From an uncultured bacterium (lineage in GTDB: Bacteria > Edwardsbacteria > AC1 > EtOH8), in contig CALGNM010000150.1 in NCBI GenBank assembly GCA_937958665.1, positions 1-6,656 on the forward strand: DNA of 6,656 nt. The letters are read 5' to 3'. Positions 1-5,229 of the stretch are shown in pieces. A model generated the notes under the pieces. That model saw only the letters and a list, made by a program, of their open reading frames with translations. It did not search any database and had not been told where the DNA came from. Made by a program: the position numbers and the translations under genes. Every line of letters starts with the position of its first letter. Position 1 is the first letter of the stretch.

Positions 1-60
1 GCAGAAGACGGCATCCGAGATCGTATTCGGTGACTGGAGTTCAGACGTGTGCTCCGATCT
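1..60 (+). other. Illumina TruSeq P7/index adapter (not biological)
   Basis: The bases match the TruSeq indexed (P7) adapter from memory: GCAGAAGACGGCAT..GAGAT at 1-21 with one mismatch, an 8-base index CGTATTCG at 22-29, then GTGACTGGAGTTCAGACGTG and the end of the read-2 primer site to 60. Three bases are missing just before the final CCGATCT. The same adapter with the complementary index is at the right end. A reading frame can be opened from a GTG at 30 inside the adapter (peptide begins MTGVQTCAP), so any annotation starting there is an artefact. Genomic sequence begins at about 61. Confidence 0.97.
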
Positions 61-848
61 ACAGCCCCTTTGGCCTGGGCGGAGCCCAGTTCCGGGATCC
101 CAAGGCCGAAGGGTTAGTGGAAACGGTGTGGCCCGGCTGTTTTCGGCGCGAGGTTTTCGAAAAGGTGGGGTACATCGACGAACGCCGCACCCGGACCGAG
201 GACATCGAGTTCAACTCCCGGCTGAGGGCCGCCGGCTATAAAATATACCTGTCGCCGCTTATTAAGGCTTATTATTATTGCCGGACAACCTTGCGTGAAA
301 CCTGGCGCCAGCGCTGGGCCGACGGCTATGAGATCACCCACTTTCTGCCGGACAACCCCAAGGCTCCACGCCTGCGCCACTTCATCCCCCTGATCTTCGT
401 AACCTCCCTGCTGCTGCTCCTTGCACTATCGCTGCTGTCAGGTTCGACCCCTCCCTGCCCTCCCCGCAGCGGAGAGGGATTGCTTGGGGGTTCAAACGTT
501 TCAAACACCATCGGCTGTCTTGCCTTGCTTTTATTGGTGCTGGAACTGGGGGCATACCTGGGGGCGATGCTCTACTTTGTGGGGAAGGCGGGGGGCGGGT
601 TCAAAGTATACAGTATCCAGTATACAGGAGATAGCACAGTAGATGGGAGGCAGGAGGCAGGAGACAACACGGGGAGACAGGAGATAGGAGACAGTAAACC
701 GGGGTTGAATACCAACTACCATCTACCGAATTCTGAATACGGGCTAGGCCCGCTATTGTTGCTTCCCATCGTCTTCCTCACTCTTCACTTCTCCTACGGC
801 CTGGGGTCGCTGTGGGGGCTGGCGACGCTGCCTTTCAGGAAAAAATAG
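61..848 (+). CDS. Family 2 glycosyltransferase, C-terminal part (5' end cut by adapter)
   Basis: About 262 residues of genome-encoded protein are visible; the N-terminal nucleotide-sugar-binding half is missing because the contig begins in adapter. What remains looks like the C-terminal half of a membrane-anchored GT2 enzyme of the ExoA/succinoglycan-synthesis type, which transfers sugars to lipid-linked glycans at the inner membrane. Visible family features: WPGCFRREVFEKVGYIDE, the acceptor-side acidic motif RTEDIEFNSRLRAAGY (catalytic base region), and RQRW, which fits the (Q/R)XXRW motif. Three hydrophobic segments follow: around PLIFVTSLLLLLALSLL (about 386-438), LALLLLVLELGAYLGAML (about 517-573) and PLLLLPIVFLTLHFSYGLG (about 749-807). 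The two loops between them are abnormally long and consist of dispersed repeats (441-493 and 596-735) translated in frame without a stop, e.g. STPPCPPRSGEGLLGG and YSIQYTGDSTVDGRQEAGD. Family assignment is fairly sure; the substrate cannot be told. Confidence 0.85.
441..493. repeat. Dispersed GC-rich hairpin repeat inside the glycosyltransferase gene
   Basis: The unit contains a stem CCCTCCCCG (458-466), loop CAG, and CGGAGAGGG (470-478) with one mismatch, followed by AT and a GGGGGTTC tail. It closely resembles the intergenic copy at 2565-2625, which has CCCTCCCCG, loop TTG, CGGGGAGGG, then AT and GGGGTTC. The copy lies between two membrane segments of the glycosyltransferase and is translated in frame as a Pro/Ser/Gly-rich loop. 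Boundaries are approximate. Confidence 0.65.
596..735. repeat. Low-complexity GTATAC/GGAGACAG repeat inside the glycosyltransferase gene
   Basis: This purine-rich, internally repetitive stretch is built from short words: AGTATACAGTATCCAGTATA, then repeated GGAGGCAGGAGGCAGGAGAC and GGAGACAGGAGATAGGAGAC. It ends in CTACCATCTACC, the complement of the GGTAGATGG-type words. It is AT-richer than its surroundings. It encodes a hydrophilic, Q/D/G-rich loop of about 45 residues in the last loop of the membrane domain. A related fragment lies just downstream of the gene at 866-912, which argues for a dispersed repeat rather than native protein sequence. Confidence 0.6.
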
Positions 849-865
849 CCGCTGGGGGATGGCAG

Positions 866-912
866 TATTAAGTATACTGGAGACAGTATATTGTAGACGG
901 GAGATGGTAGAG
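866..912. repeat. Low-complexity repeat fragment downstream of the glycosyltransferase
   Basis: AAGTATACTGGAGACAGTAT, then TTGTAGACGGGAGATGGTAG, reuse the same words as the insert at 596-735 (GTATAC, GGAGACAG, GTAGA, GGGAG). It sits 18 bases after the glycosyltransferase stop and before the palindrome array. No coding potential is seen. Confidence 0.5.
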
Positions 913-1324
913 GGGACGGAAGATCGGCCGAATACACCCGCGTAATGGCCCAGGGATCTCCCTTTTCAGGGGGATGACAGGACCCGGAGCAATGACCCCA
1001 TGTCATGCTCACAGAGCTTGTCCTCGTGAAAACGAGGAGTGAGTATCCAGGCTCTTATGGATCCCCCTTTTCAGGGGGATGACGGGAAGAAGGGGGATGA
1101 CGGAGTGGTGTCATACTCGTGCAGACGAGCATCCAGGATTGAGCGCGTGGATTCCCCTTTGCAGGGGAATGACAAGAGGGACAGGGATGACAGGACCGGT
1201 CGGGGATGACAAAGCCCAAGTGGACCGCCCTATGTCATACTCACAGAGCTTGTCCTCGTGAAAACGAGGAGTGAGTATCCATAGGCCAATCGTGGATTCC
1301 CCTTTGCAGGGGATGACGGAGTGG

Positions 1325-1390
1325 TGTCATACTCGTGCAGACGAGCATCCAGGATTGAGCACGTGGATTCCCGTTTCCACGGGAATGACA
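1325..1390. repeat. Type A cloverleaf element (exemplar)
   Basis: Sixty-six bases with four pairing sets visible by eye. Outer ends TGTC (1325-1328) and GACA (1387-1390) pair. Hairpin 1 is ATACTCGT, loop GCAG, ACGAGCAT (one mismatch). An inner CCA/TGG pair encloses a 12-base spacer. Hairpin 2 is ATTCCCGT, loop TTCC, ACGGGAAT (perfect 8 bp). Copies at 1109, 1541 and 1754 keep these pairings with changed bases, apart from single mismatches: hairpin 1 at 1754 is ATACTCAA/TTGAGTAT, and hairpin 2 at 1109 is ATTCCCCT/AGGGGAAT. It could act as a cruciform, a mobile-element end or an RNA fold; the function is unknown. Confidence 0.75.
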
Positions 1391-1448
1391 AGAGGGACAG
1401 GGATGACAGGACCGGTCGGGGATGACAAAGCCCAAGTGGACCGCCCTA

Positions 1449-1533
1449 TGTCATACTCACAGAGCTTGTCCTCGTGAAAACGAGGAGTGAGTATCCATAG
1501 GCCAATCGTGGATTCCCCTTTGCAGGGGATGAC
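1449..1533. repeat. Type B palindromic element with GAAA-capped hairpin (exemplar)
   Basis: Same outer plan as type A, but the first arm is longer. TACTCAC pairs with GTGAGTA, with an AGAGCTTG bulge and a nested perfect hairpin TCCTCGT-GAAA-ACGAGGA, whose loop fits the stable GNRA class. The second arm is a CCCCT/AGGGG hairpin with loop TTGC ending in GATGAC. Copies at 1001 and 1233 keep the nested hairpin; the copy at 1841 has decayed (TCCTCG..CTAGGA). Confidence 0.7.
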
Positions 1534-2056
1534 GGAGTGGTGTCATACTCGTGCAGACGAGCATCCAGGATTGAGCACGTGGATTCCCGTTTCCACGGGA
1601 ATGACAAGAGGGACAGGGATGACAGGACCGGTCGGGGATGACAAAGCCCAAGTGGACCGCCCTATGTCATACTCGCATAAGCGAGTATCCATAGGCTTAG
1701 TGTGGATTCCCCTTTACAGGGGAATGACGGGAAGAAGGGGAATGACGGAGTGGTGTCATACTCAAGCAATTGAGTATCCAGGATTAGCATGGATCCCCCT
1801 TTGCAGGGGAATGACAAAAGGGACAGGGATGACGGAGTGGTGTCATACTCGCGGGGCTTGTCCTCGGGAAAACTAGGAGCAAGTATCCAGGCTTCGTGGA
1901 TTCTCCTTTTTGAGGATGACACCCACTTCCAACCCTATTTCCCCCAATCTCTTGCATTTCGCCCGCCCCGCCCGCTAAACCCTTTTTCCAAATACCGGGT
2001 CTAATGATAAAGGCCCGCTAAGGAAATCTGCCAACCCAACCATAAGGAGGCCTGCC

Positions 2057-2551
2057 ATGAGACGCCTGGCCCTGTCGGTCCTGTCTGCGGTGGTCGTTTT
2101 ATTTATGGGGTGCACCGGCGAACCCGGCCCGGTGGGCCCGGAGGGCCCGGCCGGCCCGGCGGCCGCCTGGTACGATTTCAGCCTCAACTTCAGCCCCACC
2201 GTGGCCGAGGGCTACTTCTCCCTCTACGATCACACCGTCTACCAGGACAACGACGCGGTGCTCACCTACTGGAAGGCCGACTCGGTGACCTTCGTCCAGC
2301 TGCCCTACCATTTCTACAGTTCATCGTCCGTCCCGGTCTATTTCTCCACCGTCATCGACGAGTCGTGGGGCCAGCCCTGGCTGTGGGTGCTGACCGAGCG
2401 GGCCGACTCGGTGGGCGGGTCGCCCTGGGCGGCCAGCGTCACCTGTCATTTTAGGGCGGTGGTGATCAAGACCGTGCCCGGCCAGTCGCCCCCGGCTTTG
2501 GACTACCAGGACTACCGGGCGGTCAAGCAGTACTACAGCCTGCCGGACTGA
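2057..2551 (+). CDS. Collagen-like lipoprotein, small exported protein
   Basis: 164 residues. The start ATG has a strong ribosome-binding site, AAGGAGG at 2043-2049. Residues 1-18 form a signal peptide (MRR, then a hydrophobic run) ending VLFMGC, with Cys19 as the probable lipid-modified residue. The lipobox is imperfect (F and M at -3 and -2). Immediately after it are about five Gly-X-Y triplets, GEPGPVGPEGPAGP (21-34), like a minimal collagen stretch. Residues 38-139 form a beta-rich domain (YDFSLNF, DAVLTYW, FRAVVI), and the end reads LDYQDYRAVKQYYSL. This layout, lipid anchor plus short collagen stretch plus a roughly 120-residue domain ending in FR-VVI, recalls a Bacteroidetes lipoprotein family of unknown function that I know only by appearance. 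It probably sits in the outer membrane. The function is not known. The 135 bases upstream (1922-2056) show no clear promoter. The next gene in the same direction follows after a hairpin repeat. Confidence 0.85.
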   Translation: MRRLALSVLSAVVVLFMGCTGEPGPVGPEGPAGPAAAWYDFSLNFSPTVAEGYFSLYDHTVYQDNDAVLTYWKADSVTFVQLPYHFYSSSSVPVYFSTVIDESWGQPWLWVLTERADSVGGSPWAASVTCHFRAVVIKTVPGQSPPALDYQDYRAVKQYYSLPD

Positions 2552-2564
2552 CCCTGCCAGGTCT

Positions 2565-2625
2565 GACCTCTCCCCGCCTTAAGGCGACCCTCCCCGTTGC
2601 GGGGAGGGATAAAGGGAGGGGTTCG
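2565..2625. repeat. Dispersed GC-rich hairpin repeat between lipoprotein and DUF6600 genes
   Basis: A perfect 9-bp stem CCCTCCCCG (2588-2596), loop TTG, CGGGGAGGG (2600-2608) lies within a larger imperfect palindrome that begins GACCTCTCCCCGCC and ends AGGGAGGGGTTC. It is the intergenic counterpart of the copy inside the glycosyltransferase gene at 441-493. There is no U-run after the stem, so it is not a standard intrinsic terminator. It could still attenuate transcription or protect the 3' end of the upstream mRNA. Confidence 0.7.
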
Positions 2626-2651
2626 TATCATCCTAAATAAGGAGTTCTGCC

Positions 2652-4118
2652 ATGAAAAGCATCCCAAAATTCCTGGCCATCATTTTGGCGGCGGCCACCG
2701 CCGCCTGGGCCGGGCAGCCGGCCGACGACCTGATCAAGCTGGCCCGCTCCGGGGTGGACGCCGAGGTGCTGCTGGCCTACGTGGAGACGTCCAGCCAGCC
2801 CTTCGACCTGACGGCCGACGACATCATCGTGCTCAAGGACCTGGGGGTCCCGGCCAGCGTCATCAACGCCGCTTTGCACCGGGGGCAGGCTTTGGACTCC
2901 GCGGCCTCAACCGGGACGGCCCCGGCCGCCAGCCCGGCCCCCCTGGCGGCCCCGCCCTCCGGGGATCTCAACATCTCCTTCTTCTTCGACGTGCTGTCCC
3001 CCTACGGCCGCTGGCTCCTGATCGACGGCGACTGGTGCTGGCAGCCCACCGCGGCCATGGTCAGCCTGGAGTGGTCGCCCTACTACAGCCACGGCCGCTG
3101 GGTCTACACCAACTGGGGCTGGTACTGGGTCTCGGACTACTCCTGGGGCTGGGCCCCCTTCCACTACGGCCGCTGGTTTAGGCATCCCCTCTACGGCTGG
3201 CTGTGGTGGCCGGACTACGAGTGGGGGCCGGCCTGGGTGGTCTGGCGCTACGGGGGGGGATACTGGGGCTGGGCCCCGCTGCCCCGCTACGTCCGCTATG
3301 ACCATCACCACCACCACTTCTACCACAAAAAGAAGCGCCTGCCCCGGGGCTACCACTTCGAGCTGACGGCCAACGACTTCTTCTTCATCCGGCTGGAACA
3401 CCTGGCCGATCCCCGGCCCTGGGTCCACATAATCCCGCCCAAGCGGGCGGCCGACATCTACCGGAAGACCACCTTCGACCCCGAGGGCTTCGGGGGCAGG
3501 GACGGCAAGATCTTCAACCGGGGGCCGTTCGCCGACGAGCTGGCCAAGGTCACCAAGAAGCCGGTGGTGCCGGTCCCGGTGATCAGCCAGCCCGCCAAGC
3601 CCGGCCAGCCCATCGCCAAGGACCGGCTGACCCCGGGCGGGCTGGAGGTCTACTCCCCCAAGATCGAGCCCAAGATCCCCCGGCCCCCGGTCCAGCCCAA
3701 GACCGGGCAGGAGGGGCTGTCCGAGGAGGTTTTAAAGCGCAGGAGGGAGGCCCTGGACCAGACCCTGGACCGGAAGAAGGCCGAGGCCGAGGCGGCCGAG
3801 CGGGAGCGCAAGGCCCTGATGGATTCGGCCAAAAGGGAGAAGGATAAGGCCCTGAAAGAGCAGCTGAACCAGGAGGCGGCCATCCGCGACCAGCGGGCCC
3901 GCCAGGCCAAGGAGAAGGCCGAGCGGATCCAGAAGTGGCAGCCCATTCCCACCGAGCCGGTGCCCCAGACAAGGGAGCCCAAGGTCAAGGAGGAGACCCG
4001 CAAACAGGTCCAGGCAGAGGCCCGCGAGGAGCAGGAGAAGCAAAAAGCTTTAGAGGACCTGCTGCGCAAGCCCAGCAAGGACAAAAACAAGGCCAAAGAC
4101 TCCCAGGACGGCCGGTGA
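2652..4118 (+). CDS. DUF6600-type tryptophan/tyrosine-rich exported protein with C-terminal coiled coil
   Basis: 488 residues. ATG is preceded by AAGGAG ending 8 bases upstream. Signal peptide 1-20 with a good A-X-A site (AWA|G). Residues 24-78 form a small helical region (DDLIKLARSGVDAEVLLAYV and DDIIVLKDLGVPASVINAAL). An Ala/Pro linker occupies 79-104. Residues 109-215 are the aromatic repeat region: FFFDVLSPYGRWL, GRWVYTNWGWYWVSDYSWGW, APFHYGRW, YGWLWWPDYEWGPAWVVWRY, GGGYWGWAPLPR. This pattern is characteristic of DUF6600, a family of unknown function in secreted proteins. A His tract follows (218-222, then F-Y-H and KKKR). Residues 300-350 are Pro-rich, and 357-475 are a highly charged Lys/Glu/Arg/Ala helix predicted to form a coiled coil. 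It is probably periplasmic or surface-associated. The charged tail suggests a scaffold or binding role, but this is inference. The gene ends before a terminator at 4187. Confidence 0.88.
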   Translation: MKSIPKFLAIILAAATAAWAGQPADDLIKLARSGVDAEVLLAYVETSSQPFDLTADDIIVLKDLGVPASVINAALHRGQALDSAASTGTAPAASPAPLAAPPSGDLNISFFFDVLSPYGRWLLIDGDWCWQPTAAMVSLEWSPYYSHGRWVYTNWGWYWVSDYSWGWAPFHYGRWFRHPLYGWLWWPDYEWGPAWVVWRYGGGYWGWAPLPRYVRYDHHHHHFYHKKKRLPRGYHFELTANDFFFIRLEHLADPRPWVHIIPPKRAADIYRKTTFDPEGFGGRDGKIFNRGPFADELAKVTKKPVVPVPVISQPAKPGQPIAKDRLTPGGLEVYSPKIEPKIPRPPVQPKTGQEGLSEEVLKRRREALDQTLDRKKAEAEAAERERKALMDSAKREKDKALKEQLNQEAAIRDQRARQAKEKAERIQKWQPIPTEPVPQTREPKVKEETRKQVQAEAREEQEKQKALEDLLRKPSKDKNKAKDSQDGR

Positions 4119-4186
4119 GCAATTTTGGGGGGCATCAACCGAACCCCCTGAAATATCCAGACCAGGCCATCGGTCACAAAACCCCC

Positions 4187-4241
4187 GGGGAAAAGCTGCC
4201 CCAGCCGGACAAGGAGATGGTTGGGGCGGCTTCCCCTTTTT
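4187..4241 (+). terminator. Intrinsic terminator after the DUF6600 gene
   Basis: GGGGAAAAGCTGCCCCA (4187-4203) pairs with TGGGGCGGCTTCCCC (4222-4236), with a 2-base bulge and one mismatch, across an 18-base loop. TTTTT follows at once (4237-4241). It lies 69 bases after the DUF6600 stop and before the next ribosome-binding site, so it probably ends that transcript. Confidence 0.8.
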
Positions 4242-4391
4242 AAGTCCGGGGCCGCCAACAGTCCGGGGGGGCGTTTTTGTCACCGCCTGGTAATATGATG
4301 CCTGAAACGAATCGGCCATCCAAGGCGGGCCGGGGCAAGGGGCCCTTTTGGGGGGCGGAATGCAAACTGGCAAATGGCAGGAGGCAGTAAT

Positions 4392-4496
4392 ATGTTGGGT
4401 CTGATCGGGGCCATCTTCGCCAGCCCCCTGGTCGACCTGGCGGTCATCGTTATAATCTTCATCGTGGTCATCCTGGTCAACCTCAAGAAGAAGTAA
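4392..4496 (+). CDS. Single-span membrane micropeptide, 34 residues
   Basis: ATG at 4392 follows a perfect AGGAGG (4379-4384) with a 7-base spacer, the best reason to believe this tiny gene. The peptide begins MLGLIGAIFASPLVDLAVIV and continues IIFIVVILVNLKKK, ending TAA at 4496. It is one hydrophobic helix (about residues 13-30) with a lysine-rich C-terminus. By the positive-inside rule the lysines would face the cytoplasm. No homolog is recognised. It could be a regulatory membrane peptide, a small subunit or a hydrophobic type I toxin; nothing here decides between these, and no antisense RNA was identified. The terminator at 4187-4241 separates it from the DUF6600 gene, so it needs its own promoter, which I could not locate. 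The next gene starts 81 bases downstream. Confidence 0.6.
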   Translation: MLGLIGAIFASPLVDLAVIVIIFIVVILVNLKKK

Positions 4497-4577
4497 GGGA
4501 GAAAGGGCTTTCCTCCATCGGTGCCGACAATTGCCGATCAGGGTACCGCAAACAAAAACAGCTTTTTGGGAAGTGAC

Positions 4578-4805
4578 ATGAACGAGTGCAAATACGTGAT
4601 ATTGGAGGGCCGGTTTCCGGTGCTGCTGTCATGCCAGACAGTCCACTCGGAGCTGGCCAGGAGCAAGCCCACCTCGGCCGGCTTCTGCCGGATAGGGGTG
4701 GATGACGGCCGGATCAAGGTGGTCTGCTTCGGACGGTCCAAGAGTTTGGGCCTGGGATTCAGCCCGGGCGACGAGGAGCTGATCGAGCAAATGCTCAACG
4801 GCTGA
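4578..4805 (+). CDS. Conserved-looking hypothetical protein, 75 residues
   Basis: Begins MNECKYVILEGRFPVLLSCQ and contains HSELARSKPTSAGFCRIGVD, VVCFGRSKSLGLGFSPGDEE and a final LIEQMLNG. No signal peptide or membrane segment; probably a small soluble alpha/beta protein. The pattern (KYVI-EG-PVL, H-E-A, PTSAGFC, FG-S-SLG, S-P-D-E-I) resembles a widespread family of short hypothetical proteins I cannot name, and no function is known to me. The frame is open back to a GTG at 4521, which would add 19 residues. ATG 4578 is preferred because it coincides with the start of the family-like region and has GGGAAG four bases upstream, a modest site. It is followed by several GC-rich hairpins (4821-4834, 4836-4852, 4865-4882) and a probable terminator at 4916. 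Confidence 0.7.
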   Translation: MNECKYVILEGRFPVLLSCQTVHSELARSKPTSAGFCRIGVDDGRIKVVCFGRSKSLGLGFSPGDEELIEQMLNG

Positions 4806-4820
4806 AGGGGCGCCTTAATG

Positions 4821-4882
4821 GCCGTCCCGACGGCGGCCGGCAATCGGCCGGCAAAAACAAGGGCGGGGCTTTGCCAAGCCCC
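4821..4882. repeat. Three consecutive GC-rich hairpins downstream of the 75-residue gene
   Basis: GCCGTC-CC-GACGGC (4821-4834), GCCGGC-AATCG-GCCGGC (4836-4852) and GGGGCTT-TGCC-AAGCCCC (4865-4882) follow each other with short gaps. None has a U-run directly after it, so individually they are not canonical terminators. Together they would make a highly structured 3' untranslated region. Confidence 0.45.
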
Positions 4883-4915
4883 CGTTAATTGTACCAGGTT
4901 GAGAGTTACTCTTTA

Positions 4916-4950
4916 AACCGCTGAACAGTCGGGCAGCGGTTGTTTTGTTT
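4916..4950 (+). terminator. Probable intrinsic terminator
   Basis: Perfect 8-bp stem AACCGCTG (4916-4923) and CAGCGGTT (4934-4941) with a 10-base loop, followed by GTTTTGTTT (4942-4950). It is suitably placed to end the transcript of the 75-residue gene 111 bases upstream. Confidence 0.55.
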
Positions 4951-5008
4951 CCGGAGAAGGTGGCCAACACCCCGGATGAAAAAATGTGGCTAAAAAATGT
5001 TATTTTCC

Positions 5009-5037
5009 TTGACCGGGTAAAGCTATTTATATATAAT
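5009..5037 (+). promoter_or_regulatory. Near-consensus sigma-70 promoter with no gene directly after it
   Basis: TTGACC (5009-5014), 17-base spacer, TATAAT (5032-5037), in an AT-rich local context. Transcription would start at about 5044. The first ATG downstream (5056) gives only Met-Asn-Phe-stop, and the next convincing gene starts at 5354 and has its own promoter. Confidence 0.6.
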
Positions 5038-5043
5038 GTTAAG

Positions 5044-5229
5044 CAGGGTGTTTTCATGAATTTTTAGGGCCCTATCAGGCTGAAGCTTGTCTTAAGGCGG
5101 CCGGTATCTGCCGGCGGGGCCATGGCATCGGCAAGAGCAAAAGCTTCATTGCATTGCGAAGGCAAAACGGGCCGCCGCCCGGGGAAACCTCCAGGTCTCC
5201 CGGCGTGGTTAAGGATGTTGGCTTGGTGA
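5044..5229 (+). ncRNA. Candidate structured leader or small RNA
   Basis: The stretch downstream of the orphan promoter has no convincing gene but can fold. TGAAGCTT (5081-5088) pairs perfectly with AAGCTTCA (5141-5148), enclosing GCCGG-TATCTG-CCGGC at about 5100-5115. A second structure uses CCGGG and CCCGG around ACC-TCCA-GGT further on. I compared it mentally with c-di-GMP, cobalamin and tRNA patterns and found no match. A 35-codon frame at 5122-5229 (MASARAKASLHCEGKTGRRP...) has only a weak GGCGGGG before it. No U-run terminator is visible. It could instead be another dispersed repeat: TTTCATGAAT occurs at 5052-5061 and again at 5230-5239. Confidence 0.25.

Larger units (their letters stand above)
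1093..1674. repeat. 216-bp tandem repeat, about 2.7 copies
   Basis: Period 216 read directly: copy 1 at 1093-1308, copy 2 at 1309-1524, partial copy 3 from 1525 to 1674. Each copy holds one type A and one type B palindromic element plus the linker GACCGGTCGGGGATGACAAA. Copies 2 and 3 are identical over about 150 bases (1309-1458 versus 1525-1674). Copies 1 and 2 are identical over 1175-1308 versus 1391-1524 but differ in the second hairpin of the type A element. Copy 3 diverges at 1675, where another first-hairpin version is used. Such near-identity implies recent amplification, or a collapse/expansion choice by the assembler. Confidence 0.9.
953..1921. repeat. Array of palindromic TGTCAT...ATGACA elements (cloverleaf-forming repeats)
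   Basis: Nearly 1 kb with no believable gene, made of related short elements. Each starts TGTCATACTC, folds a first hairpin ending in GAGTATCCA, has a short spacer, then TGGAT and a second hairpin ending in GGGAATGACA or similar. Type A units (63-66 bp): 1109-1174, 1325-1390, 1541-1606, 1754-1816. Type B units with a longer first hairpin: 1001-1083, 1233-1317, 1449-1533 and a degenerate 1841-1921. A short-hairpin variant in the type B position is 1665-1728. A lone second hairpin lies at 956-975. Between units run short linkers ending in GGGATGACA or GGGGATGAC. Stems are kept while their sequence varies. The general class (short palindromes with GTCATTCCCG-like ends) is widespread in bacteria. 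Small reading frames across it (peptides such as WIPVSTGMTRGTGMTG) are translations of the repeat, not genes. Confidence 0.9.

Noticed and set aside
1109-1606. tRNA genes, because of the cloverleaf fold
   Set aside because: Stem lengths are wrong, there is no T-loop GTTCGA or anticodon arm of seven, and no acceptor stem beyond four pairs.
1079-1876. Small proteins in the repeat array (frames at 1079, 1241, 1271, 1457, 1487 and 1662)
   Set aside because: They are translations of palindromic repeats in several frames and on both strands, recur with the 216-bp period, and have no ribosome-binding sites.
953-1921. CRISPR array
   Set aside because: Repeats are 63-85 bp with internal hairpins, spacing is irregular, intervening sequences are repeated rather than unique, and no cas gene is present.
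2588-2608. Terminator between the lipoprotein and DUF6600 genes
   Set aside because: The stem is strong, but ATAAAGGG follows rather than a U-run, and the element is a dispersed repeat that also occurs inside a gene.
3650-4258. 202-residue frame on the minus strand under the DUF6600 gene, and other long antisense frames at 2907-3428 and 3583-3972
   Set aside because: They are GC-rich shadows of a coding sequence with clear domain structure; their peptides are low-complexity and have no recognisable domain.
4521-4577. GTG 4521 as start of the 75-residue protein
   Set aside because: No ribosome-binding site lies before it, and the added 19 residues are unlike the rest; ATG 4578 begins the family-like region.
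5044-5229. Known riboswitch (c-di-GMP, cobalamin) upstream of the toxin-antitoxin genes
   Set aside because: None of the conserved core words of these classes is present, and the downstream operon has its own promoter at 5297.
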